Below, piece by piece: positions 48,927 through 62,936 of a stretch of 64,000 bases of DNA. Under the pieces are notes generated by a model. It was not told the DNA's origin and searched no databases. It saw only the letters and a program-made list of their open reading frames with translations. Every line of letters starts with the position of its first letter. The stretch's first letter is position 1. The position numbers were made by a program, and so were the translations under genes. Source of the DNA: Clitopilus passeckerianus (Eukaryota; Basidiomycota; Agaricomycetes; Agaricales; Entolomataceae); NCBI GenBank assembly GCA_944990035.1, contig CALYLX010000145.1:62001-126000 (forward strand). Direction: 5' to 3'.

Positions 48927-51900
48927 TCATGAACCGCTTGCACTGGAGCCAGCAAAGTTTGGACAGTAGTGTTCTCCGCCTCTCCCCTTACATTTGTCTC
49001 CGCCACAGCAAAGACAAGTTCGGGGCTTGTGGTACATCACCCGTGATAGGCCCAAGTTTGGACCTGGATGAAAATCACTTGGTTGAGCCCGTTTCTTCCC
49101 CTTGTCACGAGAGCCTGAGGATGCTGACCCTGCAGCCACTGGCAGGGTTTGTTGGAAACGGTGCGCTGAAGAATTCTTGAACACAAGTGCAGTCGGAGCC
49201 TGACTACCAGTGCTGCTTCTAGGTCCACTCTGCTCTGCCGGTGGGTTGGATGTATTGATCATTGTCCAGTCAGCGGGTATAGCTGGACGTGGTAGCGGGA
49301 GAGCCGTGATTTGAGCAGCAACCAGAGTACGCTCAGCAATTGGGATAGGTGGGATAGCAGAGCGGTCTGGAGTAAGATTAGAGGCAACTTGCTGGAATGT
49401 AGCACGATAGGGTTCGAAGCTGTTCTTCTCATTTCTTGTTTCCAACCATGATTTATAGAAGTTCTTCAAGTGTTCAGGAAGCTAATGGAACAAATATGGA
49501 GCACTTAGTTAGTACTATCAACGTATGTTCAAGTACTACATAGACATACCTTGTAGAACACTTTTACTCTGTCAGATTTTGCAGACCATTGAGCGGTCAA
49601 TGTTATCCAATTTGGCTTTAAACCATGTGTAAAGGGACCATCCGGCCTGAGGAACTCTCTGAACAAAGCATGTTCCTCTTGGGTGTGGACGGGAGAACAG
49701 CAAACCGAGTTTCTTGTTGTATAGCAAGGTTATAGTGGCGGATTTTGTTGTCTTTGGCATGCTGAACGGAAAAGCTGTCCATACCAAGGGTTTGTTTGGA
49801 AGCAGGAGACAGAGGAAGAATACCAAAGGTCTCCCGGGATGGTCGGTAGTTAGTACCGTTGACCCACCCAACAAGAGAAGGTTCCAGGGTAGTTGGGTCA
49901 AACATGTCTCGAGTAACATCGATAAGGTCTGCAAGGTGGTTCCGAGTCCAGATATCAAATGATCCTTGAAACGGCTTTCCTGTGCGGTTTAGAGTCCCAA
50001 CCTAAGTAGTTTAGAATGCCACTGTACTAAGCTTGTAAGGATAACAGTACTTACTACAAGGTTGTGATGACTGCAGTAATCACGAAGGAGGTTGGCTGCA
50101 AACTGCGGTGAGGCACAATATGAGCCAAAGCGCCTTGCTATGTTCTGGTGCACCCCACCCTCAACTCCATTTGTGCCCCGAAGACAGTGATAGAGTTGAA
50201 GACCAAACTTGTCTTTGCGATCGGGAGTGTAGAGTTTGACTCCACATGGGTCAGAATAGTAACCCGCATGGATGTTCTCAAGGATGTTCTTTGCCTTCAA
50301 GAATGATGCTTCATTGAAAAGTGGCTGACTGGTTGTCGCATCAACAAGTGGTCCATAGGTACGGATGACCTGTGCAACTCGAGGAGCTAGAACATCGGCC
50401 CGGGGACAAACCGTCGAACACGCTTCCAGACCCAGTTGGACTTCCAGAGAACCATCTGATCCCAGGTGATACCTTGAGTAGCTAAGAACCGCTCTACTGC
50501 AGCCTTATCCTCTGGGTCCGGAATGAAAATAGCATCACGAAGAGCCCGGGCAAAGGCATGACGCAGACCATGAGTTCGTGAAATCTTGAACTGATCCATA
50601 AGATGCCAAATGTCCCCGAGCACTCGTGAGCGTAACTCTGGGTCTGAGTAGAGACCAGAGACGGTAGCTGCAGTAGTGGCAAGGGCAGCCGGGATGTATT
50701 TGTCTGCCAGAGACATTGCTGCAGAATCAGCAGCTGATGATGCTGTCAACTGCTCGGTCTCCGCATCGTGGCTGATCAATGCTGGCCATTGAAGCCGCTC
50801 AATATCATCCATACTCTCCTCCTCAGATAATAAGGAGGGATCAGGATGGGGCTCAATACCTTCAATAGGATCAGAGTAGGGATCATGGTTGGGAGTGTAA
50901 GGGTGGGGTGGAAGGGGGCAGCGGGGTAAATCACGAACAGGTGCAATACCAAGTGCTATTTGAACATCCCGCATATCACAGAGCATCCGGTAAGGAAGAG
51001 GCTGAGCCACTTCAGAGATAGCTGTGTCCGCTTTCGAGGGTAATAGGGCACCTCGGACCAGGTATGCAGGTTGGATAATGGCCGTAATATTGATGAGAGT
51101 GCGGGTGCGGGTGACGTTCACACCATTGTGCTTCTTGACGCTTGCACGATCTGGTGCAACGTAGCCAATGGCCACAACAGAAGAGCCATCCCGTGAGAGC
51201 AACTTCACCTGAGTGCCAGGAGGGGTGTCAAGGGATATGGGACGCTGTGAGGCCACACTGGTGATGTGCTCTTGGAGGGTCCAGGTTGCATATCCGTCAA
51301 GGCTTGCATACCGAATTGCATCACTGGATAGTTCATCCTCAACCCAGGCTGTACTAATGCGAACAGTTTCATTCTTGGAAATGTATCGCTTCAACAGAAC
51401 GCCAACAAGATCCTGCAGAGAGGTGTTGGATCTTTGAGTCAGGTTGCGTTCATGGGCCATAGCGCCAAGCTCAATGGCTCCAGAAAATGGAGGGATGTCA
51501 CGTTTTGTGTCAAACCCACAGTTTTTGAAAAGCCGGGTGAAGTCAGCTTTAATATGGACACCGTATTTTCGGATCCGAGGGCTTCAAGCAAGGCCAGCAA
51601 GGCTGAGGGAGGGTTGAGGTATCCAGTGGCTGTAAGAGGAAGTTTTGAAAGCTATAAAGTATTTAATTGATGAACATAGTTGCAGTCAATGCAGCTTACA
51701 CAAATAAGATAAATCTTCTTATCCACAACAAGTGTAACAACGGCAACGTAACCCTGGATTCCTTCATCGACCGGCCATTCCATGTCCATCCCCACATCAA
51801 AGTATTCTCCATCTCCAAGCCGACTAACCTGCTCCATTACGAGATTCATCTGGAAGGTGATCTGGAATGATGACTCCAGAATAACGATTGTCCAGTCCAA

Positions 51901-54454
51901 AGGTATGACAAGGGCATCCAGTGTAGTCGATGACAGTATAGGCTTGACATCACGACGAAGAGACGGAAACACTTTCTCGAGCTCTGCCTTGTCACCCCGA
52001 ACATTATCTGTGAAGACCAGTTCAATATCATCATGGCCATACTCTCGAAGAGAGTGAGGAATGGTTGCCAATGCCGGCATGAACTGGTTGTGGGCCTTTG
52101 TGGGAGTGAGGGTCATGGTTCGAACCTCGTTGTACTCATTGATGCCGGTATGTAGAGCACCAAAAACGGGCTCGCCGTTCACCTTCCCGATGTGCTTCGA
52201 ACCTGGAAAACAACGAGCACCTTGATAAGCACCCATATGATGTGTTGGAGAAAGGTTCATACCTTGAAACTGTGGTCTATCGTCAGTATCCGGCAAGACA
52301 GCATTGCCATATGTTGGTCGATCTCGCATGCATGTCTTTCCATAAATGCATTGTAGAGATCTCCAAAGTAGCGCCCTGAGGGGACGTAACCTGCATACTT
52401 AGCACGGTCATTCCACAGCCCAAACCGGGGATGCTGCACTAGCAGTCCTCTTATGGACTCAGTTTCCATCCGACTTTTCACGAGCTCGTAGTACAGCAGC
52501 TGGAGTTTTTCATGGCGACGAATGTAGAATGTACGAATCATGGCCGCAAAGGGAGATGGCCCATGACCGCGTTGAAAGCTGGATCGAAGGAGAGCAATCA
52601 GGCGGTCGGTAACACCGCAACGATGAGTGAGGTAGAATGTGAATTGTGAGGCAACAGCAGGGGAAGGGCATCGAGGAGGGCGGGTGACCAGCTTTGATAA
52701 GTCTTCTTGCATTCCGAGCGTCCGCACTTATATCGGTACCCGATGATATAGATGTTCTGGTCAATGTCAACAATTCTTCGAGGCGAATCCGTCCAGCCGT
52801 TGAGCTGCAATGCGACAGGTATGTGATTCCCAGCTGTTCGCCCAGCTTTGCGACACTCTGGGCACGGGATGCTCTGGTTGTCGACAAAGAAATGCGGAAG
52901 CCATACGAACCAGGTAGGTTCATAGAAGATCTCGGGTTCAATTTGAAAGATGCGTGCGGCCTTGAAGAGCGGATTTTTTGGCCGAATGAAGAACGATCCG
53001 TTCTCATAGCAGGATGGCTGCTTGGAACGGTTCCTGTCGGCCTCCTCACGGAGGTGGGTGCAGATTTCCTTGTATTTGGATTTGAGCCAGTGGGGTAGCG
53101 TCGAGTTCGGTTGTTTGCTCGTTGCGGGAGACATCTCGTCGTCGTCTGGGAGGGTCCCGAAGTTGTCTGCTTCGTCCTCTCTGTCCTCTCCTTCGCCCTG
53201 AAAGGCATCCGTGCCACCCACTCCCAAATCCTGGTCCAACCCACCGTCGAAATCATCGAAATCGTAGAAATCGCAAGTGAGCTCCACCGGCTCCGGTGGA
53301 GCTCTAGAAGTTACATCCGGCAGCGGATGTAACTTCCTCTGGTTTGTTGGAGCTGCTGGTGTTCCTGCTGAGCAACGGTTAGCGTCAAAATCCAAGCAAA
53401 TAGTGAAATGCAACTCACTGGTGCCGAAAGCGCGATGCTCGTGCCGTACGTCTTTGTCACGTAGCCTGGGGTCGACTACATTGAGTTCTGGGTAGGAAAT
53501 AGGTGTTAGCATGCTTATATATCTTCGATAAAGTGAAATGAACATACCTGGATTGGCCGGCTCTTCTGTGAGATCTCTCCCTTCCATCGTGCTCTTATTG
53601 GCAGTTGCCGGCCTCTTTCCTTTCTCTCCAGTCGTGGTATTTGCTTGGTTTGTTACTAAGATATATTATTAGAATGTAAGAGTGTCAATTTTACCAGAGA
53701 ACATACATGGTAGTTCAGTAGGTGTGCCATGGCGTTCACTTGCGGCGACGCTGGTAGCACGCGAATGAGAAGAGAAAAACCCTAGGTTTGTTAGTCAGGA
53801 GGCCTTCGAACATATGTTGAGTGATCACATACCTTCGAGCGATATCTGCCTTGTATTTCGAGGCGGATAAATAGCAGGAGATGAGTCGCGAGACTCGCTG
53901 CCTGATCCAGTCTGAGCACGAGACAAGCGCTTGTCAGGGCGCTTGTCAACGGCCGCGCTTGGTGCATTTGGCAAAGGTTCGGCCACTACAACAGGTGGCG
54001 AGGCTGCTGGGGCATGCTGAGCCAAGGGAGTTGTGCCAGGCTCGTTGTCTGTAGGTGGGATGGATCAGAATCTCGTTTGGTTGCTCTTACACGTGCGTGA
54101 ACGTACCAGGAGCCGTGATTGGCTGGCAAGAGGCCTCGACAGCCTTGTTATGGGCGTCTGATTGATGGAAGCAGCTGTCAGCGCTGCGTGGACTGAATAA
54201 GGTTGCCAACACTCACCTGGAGCCGTGCTCGATGCTGCCACCCTGGCCTTTGCAGGTCGGCCAACGGGCCTTCCGGTCGCGGAAGGGGCGCCTTTCCTAT
54301 TCTTGGTCCCTTTCGGGCGTCCTGGACCGCGTTTGGTCCTTTCAGTCGCGTCTTGCTCCATAAGAGGACGTGCTGATTGTTGGTTGTCGTGAGCTGGTCG
54401 TCGTTGACAGATGGCCGCCTCCTCATTGCCTAAATTAGTAGTTAGCCGGAACAT
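48927..54454 (-). CDS. AT-hook / DUF6729 / 3'-5' exonuclease protein (probable mobile-element-type gene)
   Basis: Long multi-exon gene, read as one unit because exons join in frame. The N-terminal exons (54454-53825) carry two AT-hook-like motifs (KRGPGRPKGTKNRKG and TGRPVGRPAKAR). The exon from 53587 holds a domain I assign to DUF6729, with paired cysteines (CPECRKAG, CGRSECKKTY) and FYEPTWFVWLPHFFVDNQSI. A transposase-like middle follows (RPTYGNAVLPDTDDRP, GSKHIGKVNGEPVFGALHTG). Then comes a DEDD-type exonuclease: VGMDMEWP (Exo I), ADFTRLFKNCGFDTK (Exo II region) and AIRYASLDGYATW (Exo III, Y-x3-D). The C-terminal part contains KSNWVWKRVRRFVPGP and later a zinc-knuckle-like CLCCGGDKCKGRGGEHYC near the stop. 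Genes of this kind are numerous in Agaricomycetes and are often listed as Werner-like exonucleases. I saw no terminal inverted repeats. Exact exon ends are uncertain. Confidence 0.65.
53279..53336. repeat. Two adjacent perfect hairpins
   Basis: Inverted repeat 1: arms 53279-53290 and 53293-53304 (12 bp, 2-base loop). Inverted repeat 2: arms 53307-53319 and 53324-53336 (13 bp, 4-base loop). Only two bases separate them. They lie in the coding sequence of the DUF6729/exonuclease gene. Confidence 0.8.
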
Positions 54455-57331
54455 TAATAGTTAGCCGGAACACGAGGACTTAAAGTTACTCAAAAGAGTA
54501 AGTAGACTTAAATTAATAAATTAAGTCTCGCGGGCCCCCAGCCATAGTTAAAGTGCCTGTCGGAGTCCGGATAAACCTGTTTCCTCCCCATATTCAGTGC
54601 AAGAAAGACATATTGTGTTTCGTTATTACCTCTATTCTGCTCGGGAGCAGCTCCACATCATATTCGAACAGACCTTTGCTACTCGTGGTGCCCTCAAATC
54701 GCTGGGATGGTCTTCAGGCTTGCCTCGTCGTTTAAGCTCTCCGATTGCTTGTCCAGTTCATCAAATCGTTACCATATCGTACTCCCCAGTTCTACCAGAT
54801 CCAACTAGACTCTAACAAGCATGTTCATCTGCGAATCTTCTTCATACTTTTCTGGTGTCATTGCTGGAAATCTCCTGATTGATACTAGCATGTGTTTGTC
54901 CCGGTCTCATCAACGAACTCAAATTCACCGAAAAGGTGGAAAATATCAAGGCTTCTTCCTGATAAATGCTTGAGGAGCTGAAGGTTGCGAAGTATACAAA
55001 TTGGGCTAGACATGATACACCGAACACCCGGTGGTTATCCATCTAAGGACAAAGTTACACATGCACACATTGTGCTAATGACTCCCCGCGCCCCACTCTT
55101 TTTATCTTAGTCCGAGAGAGCTTTTCACGAGGTCACAGTCGGGCTGTCCAAGGTTTCCTGTGTTGTTGCCACCCTTTATATATGTGAGATAAGCGTTGGG
55201 AGGACATATTTTTGTTATCTCGGCAACGCGACGGAACCTTATGACCTTATCTACAACCTTTGCGGATGCGGTCACTAGGATTTCCATCCCTTTAAAGCCC
55301 TCTTACCCTTCACTTTTATCTACTACGTTCCCATCTTTCCCCCAGGTCCTCAATGATGTTGTTTCCTCGCCGATTCATCTATCTCCTCTACCCAACCGAC
55401 CCTAATACCTCGTCTAGCAAAGCAAGCAAACTATTTACTCACTTTACTTCGACAGGTCACTATTGATAAGACCATAGAGCACAAATCCATGCAGCTGAGC
55501 AGCGGCCGCGGCTTGGCCTTGGGTTTTGGGTCGCCAAAACCACCATTCTCGGTCTTTACACTTCAGACCTCAACGTTCTGCTCATCACAAGGCCTCTTTC
55601 TGGTGCGTATCTACTTTACCTGGTTTCCATTCTTTGAACGAAGTTATTTGATACAGGGTTTGGTGTACGACAGCACGCAGAGAAGAAAATAACCCCTCCC
55701 CCCACGAGTAATTCAAGCTCAACACATGCTAATGGAGATCGACTCTGTTCGTAACGCTTACGCTCGCTCAAATGCCTAATGTCGAGCCGCATTTCGAAGG
55801 CTTCATTCTGCGTTCAACCTTGCGGCTTATATCTCCCTTTCACGCCCACATGGCAGACGCTCATTGGGCCTTCACTTCGATACCATTCACGACGCCGAAC
55901 GGCCCCAAGTCATTCATCCACTGTACATTCCACCACTCTATTGAATTCTCGTATTGGGGCACACTGAACGCCGAGGTCCTCAGCACAGACGGCTCCCCGC
56001 ATCACCCGTGGCGAAATGAAGTTATGAATATATGGCGCTGAGGTTGTCGCTGACGACGGTGACCTATGTGGATGCTCTCCACGGACGACCGTGTCCCCGT
56101 TCTGCTCGGGCGCTGTATCCAGATGCTTCAGTGGCGACTACAAGGTCTTCTGACCTCGTCCTTATCTCCACATGCTCCGCCTTATCTCTTGCTTGCCAGA
56201 GTTTCTCGTTCATCAGGCCTTCTGATCGGTTCGAGCCGCAAATCCTGGTCATTACCCACTCCGCCTCGACGTTCATCTGGTCCAAGCCACAGCAGCCACA
56301 AGTGGTGTCGAAGTCCGACCGTGATCTAGGAACATACCGGCGCAAATCACCCGGAGCCGAGGATGATGCCGACTGGATTTGAGCAGACTGCTCTCTCCCA
56401 TTGGCGCTGAGATCAAAGCTCCCGGAAGCGCCTGCATTCCATTCCATTGCAAATTTGCAAAGCGAGAGGCTGGGCTGATGCTGCCCGACCTTTTACCGTT
56501 CACTCATGCGCTACGTGCCCTAGCGAGGGGAATCCCCTTGGCACGTCCAGATTGCCTCCTCGGTTGGATGAGAATCCGGCTCTTGATGGAATGCAACGAT
56601 GACATTCCATCTAATTGTACCATGGTAAATCTTGGGTTCCCGGTCCGATATTCAGAAATACCACACCATCTCTGCCTACCGTGCCTTGGACTACTCGCAG
56701 ACCCGCGTCAAGATTCAATTCCAATTAGAAGACAAGCTATCGTTGATTCCTGGCCTGCTCACGCGACACGCCATCTTTAGTTAGATGCAGACGTGTTCCT
56801 TGTGGTGGCGCGCTATCTTACCTCACGGATGGCTTGACCTTCGGAAAAAATAGGCGAGAAACTGAGTCACAGGATGGGTACCTGCGCAATCTGCCAGATC
56901 GTAACCTCCAGGAATCTGTCCGACCAGGCGTCCAATGGGCTCAAAAAAGTCGATGAGGTGCGTCTAGGTATCTTTATTTCAAGTTGTTCTATGCTCATTA
57001 AAAACGGTTTACGGCAGGTAGCACTCAGATGACCTCGACGATTGTTCGTGAGATGGTCGGAGTCAATGGTGGGGGCACCTTTCATCCGTCTCGGCCGATC
57101 GGATGGGAAGGAAGGAGTTGGAATGATCTCCCGTACAGTGTCCAGCCGCCGCCATACATACTCCGCTCTGATCTAAAAAAGTTTCAATTGCGATAAGGAC
57201 ATGCTAAACATGTCAAAATTCGAGGAGCTAGAGATAAGGAAAACGTAGAAAAGGCCATCCTCAAGGGCGAGGACGTTCCTCACTCCTCCACCTCTCCACA
57301 ACTCTCCAATACATACTACCTCATATCAAAC
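54455..57331. other. Long region without a recognised gene
   Basis: Starts with a tandem AGTTAGCCGGAACA duplication (54440-54473) at the edge of the exonuclease gene. Plus-strand frames at 55772-56041 and 56379-56780 look partly protein-like but show no family, and no coherent exon chain could be built. The right end is the glutamate dehydrogenase promoter. Confidence 0.35.
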
Positions 57332-59049
<1,718 letters not shown>

Positions 59050-59348
59050 AGGGTTTACTACGAGTCTACGACACATTTTCTGCTATGGATACCCTTCGAT
59101 GCGAGGAGTTCCATATACCTAGGGCATTTGTATAACACACTTATTAGGCTTATAATTTATGCATGTATACTAGATCATGAAATCTATGTTGGATTCAAAC
59201 AGATGATATACGAAGAGTTGTCCTTCCGAGTTTGGACCTTTTGGCCAAGGGTATACCGCAGCACTAAGCATTTGAGGATTTTGGTCATGTCAATGAGATG
59301 GGTGATCGAGTGTATATTCGCAGCAGTACTCCAAAGATTGCTAGGGTA

Positions 59349-59968
59349 TTACACCGCCAGTCGTAGGACTAATCTTTGATGAGGTTGCCCGCAATCATCA
59401 AAGTGATCACCTTCAGGGACATAGCCAAACCTATGCAAGAGCTTTACCGAAGTTTTGTTATCCAAAGCACCGAGAAGACGTACCTGGTGTAGAATTTGAT
59501 AGCAGGTAGTTGTGAGTTCGCCACGACCTTCACAGTTCCTTCAAAGCCTCGCTTCTTTGCGTCCTCTCTGATCCACTCGTGTAAAACATCCACCATCTTC
59601 TTCCCTAACCCGTACTTGCGATATTCCTTCAAAAGTGCTAGGCATGTAAGCTTGTAGAACTGCTCGCCATCAGCATCGAGAGTAGGATACATGAATCCAC
59701 GAATAGTGCCAATGGGCTCCAAAGACGGGGTAAGGCGAAGAAGGAAGTGTGTTGCTAGCTCTTCGTAAGCATCTAACTCTGTTTCGAATGGGAAGCCTTG
59801 TTCAAGTTGGAAGACGATGACTCTCTACCAAGGAGGCAGTCGTCGTTAGCCTCGTCTGTGGGCGCATGTTCGACTCCTTACCGTTGCAAAACATTGTTGT
59901 TTCTCCTTCTCTGTCCGAACTACGATGATCTCATTCGATGGGACTTCTAAAGGAGAACTTGCTACCAT
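59349..59968 (-). CDS. GNAT-family N-acetyltransferase
   Basis: Three exons. The start at 59968 gives MVASSPLEVPSNEIIVVRTE; the first exon ends at QQCFAT and splices to RVIVFQLEQGFPFETELD. The acetyl-CoA-binding motif is LKEYRKYGLGKKMVDVLHEW (R-x-x-G-x-G/K), followed by VKVVANSQLPAIKFYTRFGY across the last intron and VPEGDHFDDCGQPHQRL near the end. That C-terminal phrase is typical of small fungal GNATs resembling bacterial ElaA/YjcF and S. cerevisiae YJL-type proteins. The substrate is not known. Confidence 0.85.
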
Positions 59969-60257
59969 TTCTGCGGCTGTCTTCGTGACAGGAGATGCCA
60001 ATAGAATTTGATCTAATCTTCGAAATCTAATCAAAGGCCTAAAAATGAGTGTGGCAGTGTCGCGTTATTTTGGAAAAAGTTCCTTTCGGGGAAACGTTAC
60101 AAAACAGAGAAATATCCGCTGGCGAAGTTCTCCTCCTCACCGTCAGCTCAGTCTTACGAGCTCCTCTCATTCTACGGGCTCTTTCCACACGGGCTCTCGT
60201 TCTTAAAGCTCACGACTACTACAGAGCTCATATCTTAAGGCTTTCTCTAATCAACTA

Positions 60258-62678
60258 ATGGCATTCTACCTTGCCCAGGCTGCCAAAGCCTGCAAAAATC
60301 CAGCAGCGCGAAGCGTTTACTCAGCTTCTGCCCTCTTACGGTTGTCTGCCAGTTCGAACAGGATACCCAATGTTTTCTCAAAACTTACTGGTACGCCTTC
60401 CTTGCTTGGTTTCTTGAGCCACACTGACTTTTTGCTCGTTGCAGCACCTTATAATTATGCACCTAGCCTAAGCTCAAGCCTCCGCTTTGCAAGATATAAT
60501 TCATCTGCTGCATTCGCAACAAAACCCCAATCAATACCCCAAGATAACTCTACAGCCGTTACAGACAACAGTGCTCAAGAGAGCATCTCGTTTGACTCCC
60601 TTCGTGGCGTCATCTCAGACCCCGTCCTCAGGGCAATAACTGGCCCAATGAAAATCTCCCAACTTTCCCCCGTTCAAAAAGAAGTCCTTCCTCTACTCCC
60701 CGAGCTGGCTCGTCCTTACTCTGAGGATGGACCCGCTGGTTCCCCACCGCGCGACCTTCTCGTGAAGGCCAAAACTGGTACTGGAAAGACCCTGGCATTC
60801 CTCGTTCCTGCTATTGAACAGCGGCTCCAAGCAATTGAGCAGCACGTAGAACAGGCGGCCGGTGATGTCAGCAAGGCTAGCGATGCCAAATTCAAGAGAG
60901 ACATCCGTTACCAGTATACCAAGGAAACAGTTGGCACACTCATCTTATCACCTACTCGCGAACTTGCCAATCAAATCGCAAAGGAAGCCATGAAGCTCAC
61001 CTCGGATGTGGACCGAGGGGCATTCGGTGTGCGCACTTTTATCGGTGGCGAGGACAAGCGGAACCAGCTGCGTCAGTGGCGCAATGGCCGACGTGACATC
61101 GTTGTTGGAACGCCTGGCAGGATCAAGGATATGCTCGAGAACGAGCCTGAAGTTCGCCGGGGGCTTGAGTCTGCCCAGGTGTTCATTCTAGACGAAGCTG
61201 ATACTCTACTCGAATTCGGCTTCCGCGCCGATATTGAGTCTATTGCTTCACATTTACCCCCTCCACCTCAACGACAGACCTTCCTCTTCTCCGCTACTGT
61301 TTCTCCCCAAATTCGGGACATTGCCCGTGCCACTCTCGACAAGAAGCACAAATTCATTAACTGTGTCCCCGTTGATGAGGCTCCCGTACATTCCCATATC
61401 CCTCAATTCCACACCGTCTGCCCTTCGCCAGCAGACCAGCTCCCCCACGTTCTCCGACTCATCGCTCATGACCAGCTCTCAAACCCCGGAAAGAGCAAAA
61501 TCATGGTTTTCCTCCCCACTACAAAAATGACCCAGCTGTTTTCCACAATGCTCCAGGAACTGAAGGCCGATACCCTCCCCGCCGGCCGTTCCACCACGAT
61601 CCATGAGATACACTCCAAGAGAAACATGGACCAACGTACCCGCACCAGCGATAGGTTCCGAGCGGACAACTCTGGAGCGAGCATCCTCGTCTCCTCTGAT
61701 GTGTCTGCCCGTGGAGTCGACTACCCCGGCGTCACGCGTGTCATCCAAGTTGGTATCTCGTCTACCGGTGATCAATACGTTCATCGTGTTGGACGTACTG
61801 GACGTGGGTCGAGCCAGGTTAAAGGGCGCGGTGATCTCGTCTTGTTGGATTGGGAAGCTGGGTTCGTCAAGCCTGGTGGATGCCTTGCTTCCATGGGTGT
61901 TCCTCTCAAGGGGCTCACTGTCTCGAAGTTGAGGGATGAGATTGATGGGTTGGCGAAGAAGTTTGACGAGAACCCGAATGAGTTCTTCGAGGAGGCGCCT
62001 GAGGCTGAGCCGACTGGTCCTGTGAAGAAGTTGGGACTTGGCTTCCGCCGCGAACGCGAGATCAGACAGTCATCCCCCAGAGGCCCGGTTGGGCTGAAGC
62101 AGTTCCAGACCGCGATGGAGAAAGCCGTTGGTGGCACCGCCATCGACGAGTCTGTGAACCAGCTGAAGCGTACCTTGGACGAAGAAGCCATCCGGGAAGT
62201 CTTCATGAGCCAGCTTGGGTACTACCTCGGCAAGGCGGAGGAGCTTTCGTTGGAACATCGGGGCGGGAAGAACGAGATTGTGGAGGGGCTGAAGAAGTGG
62301 ACGATGGAGGGGTGTGGGTTGGATGTCCCGCCGTACGTCAGCCAGGCGTTCTTGGAGAAGCTTGGGTTGGGCAGGGATAGGGGGCCGATGAGGAGTTCGA
62401 GTAGGAATATGAGGGACTCGAGGGGTCCGAGGCAGGAGAGGAGGGGTGGGTTTGGGATGAGCAGTGGGAGGAGGTCGGATGATCATGGTGAACGGTCGGG
62501 TGGGAGTGGTAGCTGGGGTGGCCAGGAAAGGTGGCAGGGTAGGGGGAGCACGCAGGCGAGGTCGAGTTTCAGCGATAGGAAACCCAGGGATAGTTATGGT
62601 GGTAGCGCCCGGCGAGAGGGCGGAGAGGGTGGATATAAAAGTGGTGGGTCAAGACGACCAAGGGAGAATAGTTGGTAG
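60258..62678 (+). CDS. MSS116: DEAD-box ATP-dependent RNA helicase, MSS116-like
   Basis: Likely mitochondrial RNA helicase acting in group I/II intron splicing and translation. The N-terminus (MAFYLAQAAKACKNPAARSV) is basic and amphipathic like a mitochondrial presequence. Motifs: LSPVQKEVLPLL (Q motif), VKAKTGTGKTLAF (I), SPTRELANQI (Ia), GGEDKRNQLRQWRNGRRDIV, VGTPGRIKDM, ILDEADTLLEFGF (II), FSATVSPQ (III), VFLPTTKMTQLF (IV), ILVSSDVSARGVDYPGVTRV (V) and YVHRVGRTGRG (VI). The tail is Gly/Arg/Ser-rich (RGG-like), as in Mss116 and Ded1. The span 60391-60444 is a likely 54-base intron whose retention would keep the frame. Confidence 0.9.
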   Translation: MAFYLAQAAKACKNPAARSVYSASALLRLSASSNRIPNVFSKLTGTPSLLGFLSHTDFLLVAAPYNYAPSLSSSLRFARYNSSAAFATKPQSIPQDNSTAVTDNSAQESISFDSLRGVISDPVLRAITGPMKISQLSPVQKEVLPLLPELARPYSEDGPAGSPPRDLLVKAKTGTGKTLAFLVPAIEQRLQAIEQHVEQAAGDVSKASDAKFKRDIRYQYTKETVGTLILSPTRELANQIAKEAMKLTSDVDRGAFGVRTFIGGEDKRNQLRQWRNGRRDIVVGTPGRIKDMLENEPEVRRGLESAQVFILDEADTLLEFGFRADIESIASHLPPPPQRQTFLFSATVSPQIRDIARATLDKKHKFINCVPVDEAPVHSHIPQFHTVCPSPADQLPHVLRLIAHDQLSNPGKSKIMVFLPTTKMTQLFSTMLQELKADTLPAGRSTTIHEIHSKRNMDQRTRTSDRFRADNSGASILVSSDVSARGVDYPGVTRVIQVGISSTGDQYVHRVGRTGRGSSQVKGRGDLVLLDWEAGFVKPGGCLASMGVPLKGLTVSKLRDEIDGLAKKFDENPNEFFEEAPEAEPTGPVKKLGLGFRREREIRQSSPRGPVGLKQFQTAMEKAVGGTAIDESVNQLKRTLDEEAIREVFMSQLGYYLGKAEELSLEHRGGKNEIVEGLKKWTMEGCGLDVPPYVSQAFLEKLGLGRDRGPMRSSSRNMRDSRGPRQERRGGFGMSSGRRSDDHGERSGGSGSWGGQERWQGRGSTQARSSFSDRKPRDSYGGSARREGGEGGYKSGGSRRPRENSW

Positions 62679-62936
62679 ATTTGACGTGATTGGTGGTTGA
62701 TATGCATACTTTACATCCTTGTATTCGGTTTCAATTATTTAATATAGATTTACTCCTCTACTCCCCACATTGGTCTTATGCATGTCTTACGCACATTGTG
62801 GCACCTGTTCGTTCATGCGGGTAGGTTTGGATGGTGGCAACTGTGGTGACGCTTGGATGTCGGAGTCTAGGTGATTGTGGGCGCCATGTCTATTTTCCCA
62901 AACATGGCCCACTAGCCTGCTCTGAAGTCGTCCGTC
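62679..62936. other. Short intergenic region
   Basis: 3' flank of the helicase and promoter of the kinase-like gene. No gene. Confidence 0.5.

Noticed and set aside
52116..52127. GGTTCGAACCTC resembling a tRNA B box
   Set aside because: No A box or cloverleaf around it, and it lies in the exonuclease coding sequence.
55772..56041. 89-codon plus-strand frame in the long intergenic region
   Set aside because: No recognisable family and no coherent exon chain with nearby frames.
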